A stretch of DNA of 22,866 nt, taken from UBA1067 sp050874585 (GTDB taxonomy: Bacteria > Verrucomicrobiota > Kiritimatiellia > RFP12 > UBA1067). Positions 5,748-14,085 of the stretch are shown piece by piece (position 1 is the stretch's first letter; every line of letters starts with the position of its first letter). The notes beneath the pieces were generated by a model, which saw only the letters and a list, made by a program, of their open reading frames with translations, searched no databases and was not told the origin of the DNA. The stretch is from the NCBI GenBank assembly GCA_050874585.1, contig JBNMKZ010000039.1:1-22866 (forward strand), written 5' to 3'. The translations under genes and the position numbers were made by a program.

Positions 5748-7969
5748 ATGCAGAAGTTGATGTGCGCGGCGGTTTGTGTCCTGTCCGTCGGCCTTGCGGC
5801 CTACGGTGAGACGCTGACATACCAGGGGGGGGTATCTGGGATTCCTCTTCGCTGACGTGGAGGGACGCGTCCGGTGCGTCCGTCGCATGGAAGGACGGGG
5901 CGGTCGCGGCGTTTCCGGCGGGCGGTGAGATTGCGGTTCAGGATGGCGGCATCCGCGCAGGCGGACTGATTTTGGGTACGGAGGGGTCTGAATCGACATT
6001 CACGTTCACGGGCGGCAAGCTGACATTCGCGGCGAATTCGACGATTGACTCCTATAATGCGACAGTATCCGTGGCGAATGACATTGACGGAGAGGGAAAT
6101 CTTGTGTTTTCCGATTCTGCCACGGGACAAGTCGCCGCAAAACTGACTGAGGGAAAGGAGCGCAGTTATATTCCGTGTGGTGAGGCGAATGCCGCGCTCC
6201 TTTTTGAGGGCGGCATCGATCTCCCGGCACTTTCGGCAATTGATTTTGAGGCCACGATTCACAAGTGGTATGTTGATTATTATGAGAGTTGGCACAAGGT
6301 ATCGTCCGCAGAGAGTGGGGCGGGTGTTTTTAATCTAGTCTATGCGGAAGATCGACTGATGGCGCAGTTCCAGTTTACGGTGGATGCAAATCAGGGGAAG
6401 CGGGCGAGCATCAAGTTGGGATTGAAGAAGGTTGGTGAGGGTATCTATGGCTGGGTGGATTCGGTGTGCTTTTTTGCTGAACCGTTGGGCAGTGACATGG
6501 ATTTTGCGAAGCCAGTTCCGGCCGAATGGTATAACATTGGTGCATTCATGGAAGACAGGGCAGAGACGAATACAACGACGAAACTGGCCCTTATGGATCT
6601 CAAGATAAGCCATGTTGGACAATCAAATTACAAGCTGATGGGCGACCTGAACATACAAGACGAGAATGGTGTGTTGGAGATTGGAGAATGCGTTGCGATT
6701 GAACTTTCGGGTTCGTTGGGTCTGGGCGGATCACGGGGACTTCGCCTGATGGATTACCCCTATCCATATTCGGATGCAGGGCAGTCTCGTCCTGGAACTT
6801 TTACCTATTCGGGAAAAGAAACTCTGACATTCGACAAGAATGTCCGTTGTCCTAGCAATAGAACGAAAAATAAGCCGGTTGCGGAGGTTGGAGGACGGTT
6901 TCGGGTGATGCCAGGGTCTGAGGTCAGCTTTATGGCAGGAGCTTATGATGTGGTTGAGGCCATGGGTGGACGCATCGACATTTATGGGACGGCTGTCCAA
7001 GGAGGTTATAGTGGCATGCCGGCTATCGTTAATGTTTATGAGGGCGGCCTTCTTATTGGTCGGATTACGAAGGATTATTCAGGTTTTGGATGGGATGGCG
7101 TGCATCAAATCACAATCATGAAGGGTGGAACAATGCGAGTCGAAAACTGGGAATCTCTCGGGCCCGCTTATGCCAATCCTATGCCGATAGTTGTTGATGG
7201 CGGTATAGTCACAAGCGTATATGACGGGCCAGATTGGCGACGGAACATGTTCATCAACATGAAGTTGCTAAATGGGGCACGGTTGACGGGGACGCGGATT
7301 GATGCCGGCGCATCTTTCATTTACAATGAAGGGCCGACAATTACCTGCACGGGGTTATCGCCCAGTTTCATTGAGACGGATGGCCTGTGGTGCTTCCACG
7401 AGGAGGACATGACGAGTAAGGCGTCTTATCAAACTGTTGCCCCACCGAACTTTGCGAAGTTTGTCGTTGACGATGTGACGGGGGATGATGCATCCGATCT
7501 AATTGTCACTGCACCTGTCCTTGACAAGGCGAAGAACCAGAAGGCAGTTGTTACGGATTCGGGGCTCTGGAAAAAGAACGCGGGGACGCTCGAACTTTCG
7601 GGCGGGGCCGAATTCAACGGCGTTCTCAAGATGGAGGCGGGAACGGTCTGCTTCCGCACGAAGGGCGGCGCGTTCGGCGGACTGCTCGTCGTCGGCGATT
7701 CGGCCCTTGACCTGGCGGACGGTGCGCAGGTTGCGTTTGGCGACTCGTCGTCCGTCGCCTGGACGGAAGGTAAGACGCTGACGCTTGCAATGCGGCTTGA
7801 GCGCAAGTCGCTGCAGTTCGGCACGGACGCGAACGGTCTGACGGCAGAGCAGCTCGCGGCGATTCGGTACGCCGACGGCGTGACGACGAAGACGCCCGTC
7901 TTTGCCCTTGACGAGAATGGGTACCTGACGGACGGACTGGGCGGCGGCTTCTTCCTCCGCGTCCGCTGA
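5748..7969 (+). CDS. Secreted autotransporter-type beta-strand-repeat protein, frameshifted at a G8 tract
   Basis: The signal peptide MQKLMCAAVCVLSVGLAAYGETLTYQGG starts at 5748 but its frame stops at 5855. The remaining ~700 residues continue in another frame to 7969. The two join exactly at eight G (5825-5832): restoring one G, or removing two, gives continuous 'YQGG(G)IWDSSSLTWRD...', the classic start of these proteins. The total would be about 740 residues. The middle contains a large glycine-rich, probably beta-rich body; the C-terminal part ('AGTLELSGGAEFNGVLKMEAGTVCF', 'LTAEQLAAIRYADG') matches autotransporter-associated beta-strand repeats. There is no barrel domain, no PEP-CTERM motif and no sorting signal; it ends GGFFLRVR. 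A calling error in the homopolymer, a true mutation or phase variation are all possible. The downstream frame alone has only a poor TTG start at 5972. Confidence 0.75.
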
Positions 7970-8038
7970 CGGTTGACGAAGGGGCGGGGAGAGCCACACC
8001 GCGCAGGCGTTGAGTGGGCGCAGGCGCGGCACTTTGAA

Positions 8039-8103
8039 TGGCCTGCCGACCGGCAGGCCGGCAAGGCCTTCTGCCGCGTCCCGGCCTGTGGTCGGCCTGT
8101 CCT
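8039..8103. repeat. GC-rich inverted repeats after the surface-protein gene
   Basis: GGCCTGCCG (8040-8048) and CGGCAGGCC (8051-8059) form perfect 9-bp arms around an AC centre. A partly matching, inverted and one-base-shorter version lies at 8082-8097 (CGGCCTG...GGTCGGC). Also nearby, GCGCAGGCG occurs at 8001 and 8018. The hairpin could end transcription of the preceding gene, but no T-run follows. Confidence 0.5.
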
Positions 8104-8149
8104 TCCTCTCGGGCGAGCCATTGCGAAAACACCCGAGCAGGCGAATTTA

Positions 8150-8158
8150 TGGTATAAT
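8150..8158 (+). promoter_or_regulatory. Extended -10 promoter giving a near-leaderless GH97 mRNA
   Basis: TGGTATAAT is a consensus extended -10, ending 8 nt before the ATG at 8167. No Shine-Dalgarno is present and no well-spaced -35 is visible (TTGCGA at 8121-8126 is 26 nt away). Transcription should begin only 0-2 nt before the start codon. Confidence 0.6.
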
Positions 8159-8166
8159 AACGACCT

Positions 8167-10206
8167 ATGAAAAGACTCATGTTTGTATTGTTGGCGGTGG
8201 CTGCGGTCACCGGTGGTTGCTGCCGTTTTGGGGGACGGCAGGCGAAGGTTGTCTCACCTGACGGGCGCAATGAGATTCGCCTGATGGCAGATGAGGATTC
8301 CCTCGTCTACGAGGTTCTGCGTGATGGGGTCGTCCTCGTCGCGAAGACCGAGATTGGAATGAAGGTGGATGGCGAGAGCCTCTATTCGGAAGAGTCCGCA
8401 AAGTCCGCCCCACACATCTCGTATGGCAAGGTGACCGGGTGCGAGAAGACTCCCGTCTACAAGAAGGATTCCATTTGCCTCGCGGCAAAGACGGCCTTTG
8501 TCGACTTTGGTGACTGGGGCGTTGCGTTGATTGCCCGTAACGATGGCGTTGCCTATCGCTTCGAACTCAAGAAGCCCGGTACGGTGCGCATTGACTGCGA
8601 AAAGGCCGAGGTGACGATTCCGTCCGCCGAAGCGGACTGCTGGGCGAACTTCACCGGTGCGGTTGGTTGTGAGGAGACGGTGCCGCGCAAGGTTGTTGCG
8701 AAGGATCTCCAGACGGCGAAGGACGGCAAGTCGACGATGTTCGGCAGTTCCAAGATGATTTACCTGCCGTTCGTCTATTCGGTGCAGGGTAAGACGGTCG
8801 CCGTGACGGAGTCGGATGTGCGGAGTTATCCGATTTGGAACCTGACGCGTGACGAGAAGGAGGAGAAGGTCGAACTTGAGTCCTTCTTCGCCCGTTGGCC
8901 AAAGAAGGTGCACCATGTCGGCGGCTGGGGAAACACGAACCTTGAGAAAGGTGGCCGTTGGGTGAAGGTGGACGAGACTGAGGACTACCTCGTCAAGACC
9001 GCCGGTACGCGCACGTTCCCTTGGCGCACGTTCATTCTCGCCGATGCGCCGGCGAAGCTGTGCGAGGCTGATATCGTCCGCGCTCTGGCGACACCGGCCG
9101 ATGCGAAGGCTGATTTCTCGTGGGTCAAGCCTGGCAAGGTTGCGTGGGACTGGTGGAACTGCTTTGACAATCAGGGCAATAGCGGGTGCAATACGAAGAC
9201 CTACGAGCGTTTCATCGACTTTGCCGCGAAGACGGGCGTTGAGTACGTCATCTTCGATGAGGGATGGAGCGAGGCTCTCAACATTTGGAAGTTCCACCCG
9301 GATGTGGACGTTCCGCATTTGATTGACTACGCCAATAAGAAGGGTGTTGGCATCATCCTCTGGATGGCATGGGCGCAGGTCTACGGCGACGAAGCGAAGG
9401 TTGCGAGCCATTTTGCGAAGCTGGGTGCCAAGGGCTTCAAGGTCGACTTCATGGATCGCGGCGACGCGGAGTGCGCCAACTTCCTTGAGAAGTTCGCGGC
9501 GGCGTGTGCCAAGGAGAAGATGCTCATCGACTACCATGGCGCCTATCGTCCGACGGGTCTGCAGCGGATGTACCCGAACATCGTCAACTACGAGGGCATC
9601 CACGGCCTTGAGCAGATGAAGTGGTACGGCGGGCAGTATGACATGATGGCGAGCGATGTCCGTGCCTTCTACCTGCGGATGACGGCGGGTCCGATGGACT
9701 ACACGCCGGGAGCGATGCTGAATTATCCGGTGGGCGGTTCTTATCGTGGGTCCGAGGCTGGCATCCATCCGGGTGCGGTTGGTACGCGGTGCCGTCAGAT
9801 GGCGATGATGTCCCTCTACGAGGCCCCGCTCCAGATGCTCTGCGACAGCCCGACGAACTACGAGAAGAACATGGAGTGCTTCACGTTCATGGCGGCGACG
9901 CCGGTTGTCTGGAAGGATACGGTTGCGCTGGATGGTACGCCCGACACGGTGGCGGCCTGTGCGCGCCAGGCGAAGGACGGCTCGTGGTATGCGAGCGGCA
10001 TCGCGGCGGCGACGGCCCAGGATTTCACGCTGGACACGGCGTTCCTCGGTTCCGGCGAGTGGAAGGCGGAGTTCTTCCGCGACGCGGCGGATGCGGACAA
10101 GAATCCGACGCACTATGTGCACGAGACGAAGGTAGTCAAGGCCGGGGACAAGATTCCCGTCCACATGGCCCCCGGCGGTGGCTTCACCGTGCACTTCACG
10201 AAGTAA
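8167..10206 (+). CDS. Glycoside hydrolase family 97 lipoprotein
   Basis: A 679-residue exported enzyme of GH97, a family of alpha-glucosidases and alpha-galactosidases known from SusB. A lipoprotein signal ends V-T-G-G-C18, so it is likely membrane-tethered. Order: N-terminal beta-sandwich (about 25-280, 'VVSPDGRNEIRL'), catalytic (beta/alpha)8 barrel (about 290-580, 'VAWDWWNCFDNQG', 'YVIFDEGWSE'), C-terminal beta domain with 'FTFMAATPVVWKDT'. In KVDFMDRGD, Asp427 or Asp430 fits the nucleophile position of the retaining branch, and Glu476 (NYEGI) the acid/base. This suggests a retaining alpha-galactosidase-like enzyme rather than inverting SusB-type, but the alignment was by eye. Its length is typical. 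Nfo follows 3 nt after its stop. Confidence 0.93.
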   Translation: MKRLMFVLLAVAAVTGGCCRFGGRQAKVVSPDGRNEIRLMADEDSLVYEVLRDGVVLVAKTEIGMKVDGESLYSEESAKSAPHISYGKVTGCEKTPVYKKDSICLAAKTAFVDFGDWGVALIARNDGVAYRFELKKPGTVRIDCEKAEVTIPSAEADCWANFTGAVGCEETVPRKVVAKDLQTAKDGKSTMFGSSKMIYLPFVYSVQGKTVAVTESDVRSYPIWNLTRDEKEEKVELESFFARWPKKVHHVGGWGNTNLEKGGRWVKVDETEDYLVKTAGTRTFPWRTFILADAPAKLCEADIVRALATPADAKADFSWVKPGKVAWDWWNCFDNQGNSGCNTKTYERFIDFAAKTGVEYVIFDEGWSEALNIWKFHPDVDVPHLIDYANKKGVGIILWMAWAQVYGDEAKVASHFAKLGAKGFKVDFMDRGDAECANFLEKFAAACAKEKMLIDYHGAYRPTGLQRMYPNIVNYEGIHGLEQMKWYGGQYDMMASDVRAFYLRMTAGPMDYTPGAMLNYPVGGSYRGSEAGIHPGAVGTRCRQMAMMSLYEAPLQMLCDSPTNYEKNMECFTFMAATPVVWKDTVALDGTPDTVAACARQAKDGSWYASGIAAATAQDFTLDTAFLGSGEWKAEFFRDAADADKNPTHYVHETKVVKAGDKIPVHMAPGGGFTVHFTK

Positions 10207-10209
10207 ATC

Positions 10210-11040
10210 ATGAAGATTGGCTGTCATCTTTCGTCGAGCGGCGGATATCTTGCAATGGCGCAGACCGCCGTCTCGATTGGCGCAAACGTCTTCCAGTTCT
10301 TTACGCGCAACCCACGCGGCGGCGCGGCGAAGCCGATTGACAAGGCTGATGTCGCGGCGTTTCGCGACTACGCCCAGGCGAATGACATTGGCCCGATTCT
10401 GGCCCATGCTCCCTATACGCTGAACGCGGCGAGCGCGGATCAGAAGACACGGGACTTTGCCGAATGGGTGATGGCGGACGATCTTCAGCGGCTGGAGATG
10501 ACGCCCGGGGCGATGTACAATTTCCATCCGGGCAGTCATGTCGGGCAAGGGGCTAAGGCGGGTATTGAACTCGTCTCGGCCATGCTGAACCGCATTTTCG
10601 GGGCGGCGAAGCTACCTTACCAGACGACGGTTCTCCTTGAGACGATGGCTGGCAAGGGCAGTGAGATCGGGCGGACATTCGAGGAGATTCGTGCCATCAT
10701 CGATCGCGTGGATGTGCCGCTGGGCGTTTGCCTCGACACGTGCCATGTCTGGGACGGTGGCTATGACATTGTGGATGACCTGGACGGCGTTCTTGCGGAA
10801 TTCGATCGGGTAATCGGTCTTGGGCGGCTGAAGGCCGTTCATACGAACGACTCCATGAATGTGCGCGGTGCGCACAAGGACCGTCACGAACGCATTGGCA
10901 AGGGACGCATCGGACTTGAGGCGTTCCGCCGCATTGTGAATCATCCGAAACTGCGAGACTTGCCTTTTTATTTGGAAACCCCCTGTGACCTTCAGGGCTA
11001 CAAGGAGGAAATTGCGCTGATGAAGGAGTTGCAGAAATGA
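10210..11040 (+). CDS. nfo: Endonuclease IV (apurinic/apyrimidinic endonuclease)
   Basis: A 276-residue cytoplasmic enzyme of base excision repair that cuts 5' of abasic sites. It is a zinc-dependent TIM barrel, and its ligand set is visible: His66 (HAPY), His106 (FHPGSHVG), Glu144 (LLETMAGKG), Asp176 and His179 (LDTCHVWDGGYD), then HTNDSMN, GAHKDRHERIGKGRIG and a C-terminal ETP. Most positions are offset by about 3 from E. coli Nfo, and length is normal. It starts 3 nt after the GH97 stop and overlaps panC by ATGA. No Shine-Dalgarno is seen, so it may be translated by coupling. Confidence 0.96.
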   Translation: MKIGCHLSSSGGYLAMAQTAVSIGANVFQFFTRNPRGGAAKPIDKADVAAFRDYAQANDIGPILAHAPYTLNAASADQKTRDFAEWVMADDLQRLEMTPGAMYNFHPGSHVGQGAKAGIELVSAMLNRIFGAAKLPYQTTVLLETMAGKGSEIGRTFEEIRAIIDRVDVPLGVCLDTCHVWDGGYDIVDDLDGVLAEFDRVIGLGRLKAVHTNDSMNVRGAHKDRHERIGKGRIGLEAFRRIVNHPKLRDLPFYLETPCDLQGYKEEIALMKELQK

Positions 11041-11867
11041 GAATCTTTCGGGATCCGAAGAAGTTGCAGAAGTGGTGCCGCGCCCGCAAGTTGGCCGGCA
11101 AGAAGATTGCCCTCGTCCCCACGATGGGGTATCTGCACGAGGGGCACATGAGTCTCATCGCCGCCGCCAAGAAGCGGAAGGCGGATGAAATTGTGGTGAG
11201 CGTCTTTGTGAACCCGGTTCAGTTCGGGCCGAATGAGGACTATGAGAAGTATCCAAGGGATGAGAAGGCGGACTTGGCAAAGTGCCGTGCGGCGGGAGCG
11301 ACAGCTATTTTCTTTCCCACTCCGGCGAATATGTATCTCGACCGCCATTCCGTCTATGTGACGGAGGACGATTTGTCGAAGGGACTTTGCGGTGCGCGTC
11401 GCCCGGGACACTTCCGCGGCGTGTGTACGGTCGTTGCGAAGCTCTTCAACTTGGCGCACCCGGACTTCGCTGTCTTTGGTCAGAAGGACTACCAGCAGGC
11501 GCAGGTCATCAAACGGATGGTCCGCGACCTGAATTTTGACCTCGACATTGTCGTTGCGCCGATTGTGCGTGAGGCTTCGGGGCTTGCGAAGTCGAGCCGA
11601 AACACCTACTTGAGCGCGGCGGAACGCGAGTCCGCACTGGCGATTTCGCGCGCCGTCAGGAGCGTGAAGCCCACGGGCGCGCCTGTCAAGTCCGAGCAGA
11701 AGCGGATTGGTAAGGCTCTTGAGAAGGCCGGGTTGCGCGTCGACTATGTTGAGTTTGTGGATGCTGAGACCCTGCAGCCCGTGAAGCGGGTGGAGAAGGA
11801 TACGTGCGTTCTTATCGCGGCCTTTGCGGGTAAGACGCGTCTTATTGATAATGCCATCATTTCGTGA
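11037..11867 (+). CDS. panC: Pantothenate synthetase (pantoate-beta-alanine ligase)
   Basis: A 276-residue enzyme joining D-pantoate and beta-alanine with ATP, the last step of pantothenate (coenzyme A precursor) synthesis in the cytoplasm. The nucleotidyltransferase motif PTMGYLHEGH is at 28-37; 'SVFVNPVQFGPNEDYEKYPR', 'VFGQKDYQQ' and the KMSKS-like 'GLAKSSRN' follow. In that last motif a Lys replaces the Met/Leu common in relatives. AAGGAG lies 8 nt before the ATG, which overlaps the nfo stop. No panB or panD is in the window, so the pathway genes are dispersed. Confidence 0.96.
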   Translation: MRIFRDPKKLQKWCRARKLAGKKIALVPTMGYLHEGHMSLIAAAKKRKADEIVVSVFVNPVQFGPNEDYEKYPRDEKADLAKCRAAGATAIFFPTPANMYLDRHSVYVTEDDLSKGLCGARRPGHFRGVCTVVAKLFNLAHPDFAVFGQKDYQQAQVIKRMVRDLNFDLDIVVAPIVREASGLAKSSRNTYLSAAERESALAISRAVRSVKPTGAPVKSEQKRIGKALEKAGLRVDYVEFVDAETLQPVKRVEKDTCVLIAAFAGKTRLIDNAIIS

Positions 11868-11912
11868 CGGCTCCATTCCCTCCAATTGTTCAGATCGAAA
11901 TTTCAGCTGACC

Positions 11913-13139
11913 GTGAGCAAAGAAACAATAGCCCTCGTCTCGCTCGGATGCGCCAAGAATGCGGTTGACCTTCAGGTGATGGCCGGAAACCTACTCAAGG
12001 ATGGTTGCACGCTCTCGCCCGATCCCGACCGTGCCGATGTCGTCATCGTCAATACCTGTTCCTTCATCGAATCGGCCCGCGAAGAGGCCGAGGCGGAAAT
12101 TACCCGTGCGCTCGAACTGAAGGCTCGCGGCAATTACGGGCGCGTCGTGGTTACTGGATGCTATCCGCAGCGCTATCCATCGGCCAAGGCGAAGTTCCCG
12201 GGCGTGGATGTTTGGCAGGGCGTACCGAAGGACTGGGTCGAGTCTGGGACACCTGGGCTCCGTTTTACTGGGAAGGCCTTTGCCTATCTGAAGATTGCCG
12301 AAGGCTGTGCACACCGCTGTTCCTACTGTGCGATTCCGGGCATTCGCGGCAAATATCGTTCGCGTCCGCCAGCGAGCATCCTGGAAGAGGCGAAAGCCCT
12401 GATTAAGAGTGGATGCCGTGAGCTGAATATCGTTGCGCAGGATCCGATGCTCTATGGCATAGGACTGAAGGACTGGGATTTGCCGAAACTCCTTTGGGAA
12501 CTGGACAAGATTAAGGGCGATTTCTGGGTTCGCGTCCTCTATACCTATCCGAATGAGATTACGGATGCCTACATAGACTGGATGAATCAGGCGAAGCATT
12601 CGGTCAAGTACGTCGACATTCCCCTGCAGCACACGGTGCCTGAGGTTCTTGCGAAGATGAATCGCAAGGCGGCGATTGAGGCGAGCCGTGTCGCGGCGGA
12701 GGCTTTGCGTCTGATGATTCCGGGCGTGACGCTTCGCACGACCATCATGACCGGCTTTCCCGGTGAGACGGAGGCGCGGTTCCAGTGCCTTTTGGCTGAC
12801 TTGAAACGGATGCAGTTCGATCACCTTGGTGCGTTTGCCTTTTCTCCGGAGAAGGGGACGAAGGCGGCGACGATGGCCGGGCGGCCCTCCCGAGCGGTGG
12901 CCGAGGCGCGAGAGAAGCAGGTGATGGAGCAGGCGAAGGCGATTTGGAAAGTGCGCTCCAAACGGCTCGTCGGCAAGACGTTCCGGGCACTTGTCATTGC
13001 GCCTGGCGTGGCGCGGATGGAAAGTCAGGCCCCGGATGTCGATGGCGTTGTCCATGTTGAAAGTGACGCGGTCGGCGAATTTGTGGACGTGCGGCTGACG
13101 GGCGTTCGCGGGTTTGACTTCAAGGGAGTCGTTGCGTGA
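11913..13139 (+). CDS. rimO: Ribosomal protein S12 methylthiotransferase RimO
   Basis: A radical-SAM enzyme that methylthiolates an aspartate of ribosomal protein S12. Order: N-terminal UPF0004 domain with the three cluster cysteines C13 (SLGCAKN), C49 (VNTCSF) and C83 (VTGCYPQ); radical-SAM core with C132, C136, C139 in CAHRCSYC; 'DIPLQH', 'TTIMTGFPGE', 'FSPEKGTKAA'; and a C-terminal TRAM domain. The RimO features GIRGKYRSRP and DIPLQH separate it from MiaB. I place the start at the GTG 11913 (MSKETIALVSLGC), the usual distance from the first cysteine; a TTG at 11886 adds nine residues. Neither has a clear Shine-Dalgarno. SLGCAKN replaces the commoner SLGCPKN. Confidence 0.93.
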   Translation: MSKETIALVSLGCAKNAVDLQVMAGNLLKDGCTLSPDPDRADVVIVNTCSFIESAREEAEAEITRALELKARGNYGRVVVTGCYPQRYPSAKAKFPGVDVWQGVPKDWVESGTPGLRFTGKAFAYLKIAEGCAHRCSYCAIPGIRGKYRSRPPASILEEAKALIKSGCRELNIVAQDPMLYGIGLKDWDLPKLLWELDKIKGDFWVRVLYTYPNEITDAYIDWMNQAKHSVKYVDIPLQHTVPEVLAKMNRKAAIEASRVAAEALRLMIPGVTLRTTIMTGFPGETEARFQCLLADLKRMQFDHLGAFAFSPEKGTKAATMAGRPSRAVAEAREKQVMEQAKAIWKVRSKRLVGKTFRALVIAPGVARMESQAPDVDGVVHVESDAVGEFVDVRLTGVRGFDFKGVVA

Positions 13140-14068
13140 CGACGCGGGCGATTCCCCGTGTGAATGAGGAGGTCGCCAAGCGCGACCTCAAGTACTACAT
13201 CTTCGACTGGGACGACAACATTCTCCACATGCCCACGAAGATTCGCATGGAGCATCGTCGGGAAGACGGCTCATGGGAACCTGTTGAGCTCTCGACTGCC
13301 GCGTTCGCCGTCGTGCGGACGGATGTCGAGCACTATCGCCCGCCGGTGGATGGCGGGTGGAAGGCGGCTTTTCGGAATTTCGCCGATGAGCCGGGAACGA
13401 CGCACTTCATCGAGGATACGGTCACGGCTCTTGAGAAAATTGAGCATGGGGAGCGTCCGGGGCCGAGCTACAATGCACTGAAGAAGACCCTTCGCGAAGG
13501 GCGGCTTTTCGCCATTGTGACGGCGCGTGGGCATTCGCCGGCGACCATTCAGAAGGCCGTACGCGTTTTTATCCGCTATGCCCTTTCGGAGGCTGAGCGC
13601 GAGGAGATGCTGGCGAACCTTCGCGGCTACCGGAGGTTCTTCGATAAGGTGGAGACATTCGGGACGGATGTTGAGGAGTTGGACAACTACCTCAACTCCT
13701 GCCGGTATGCGGCCGTCACCTATTCGGGTTTCGAGGAGAAGATGCAGGCCGATCCCATCTACCATGAAAAGCTTGCGACGGCGACGACGGCCGCCAAGCC
13801 AGAACTGGCCAAGGAGTTCGCCATTCGCGATTTTGTCGAGCACATTTTCCACATGCTCCGGCGACGCGGCAAACTCAATCGTTTCGTCTCCATTGGCTTT
13901 TCGGATGACGATCGTGGCAATGTGAAGAGTGTCTCGGACTATATTCAGGCTGAACTATCGCGGCGATTTGACGGCATCAAGTTCGTGGTCTACGACACAT
14001 CCGATCGGGCTTTGTCAAAGGGACGCAAGGTGTGCGTCTCGGGACAGTTGAACCTGCCGGGTTTTTGA
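13136..14068 (+). CDS. HAD-superfamily hydrolase-like protein
   Basis: A 310-residue soluble protein. Haloacid-dehalogenase-type motifs are visible: motif I YYIFDWDDNIL with Asp24 and Asp26, motif II AIVTARGHS with Thr129, and an acidic motif GFSDDDRGNVKSV near Asp257-259 that could bind Mg2+. The presence of D-W-D rather than D-x-D-x-T/V makes it an unusual branch, and the large helical cap between motifs I and II is consistent with a phosphatase of unknown substrate. The GTG start overlaps the rimO stop (GTGA), with AAGGGAG 7 nt before it, suggesting translational coupling. No specific function can be assigned. Confidence 0.75.
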   Translation: MTTRAIPRVNEEVAKRDLKYYIFDWDDNILHMPTKIRMEHRREDGSWEPVELSTAAFAVVRTDVEHYRPPVDGGWKAAFRNFADEPGTTHFIEDTVTALEKIEHGERPGPSYNALKKTLREGRLFAIVTARGHSPATIQKAVRVFIRYALSEAEREEMLANLRGYRRFFDKVETFGTDVEELDNYLNSCRYAAVTYSGFEEKMQADPIYHEKLATATTAAKPELAKEFAIRDFVEHIFHMLRRRGKLNRFVSIGFSDDDRGNVKSVSDYIQAELSRRFDGIKFVVYDTSDRALSKGRKVCVSGQLNLPGF

Positions 14069-14085
14069 GGAAAGGAGGCATTCGA

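Noticed and set aside
7840..7969. PEP-CTERM or autotransporter barrel at the end of the repeat protein
   Set aside because: The C-terminus has no PEP motif, no hydrophobic anchor followed by basic residues, and no beta-barrel length.
8254..10548. 764-residue open frame on the minus strand
   Set aside because: It lies opposite GH97 and nfo, both clearly real. The absence of stops follows from the biased codon use of those genes; the product is Arg/Leu/His-rich without any domain.
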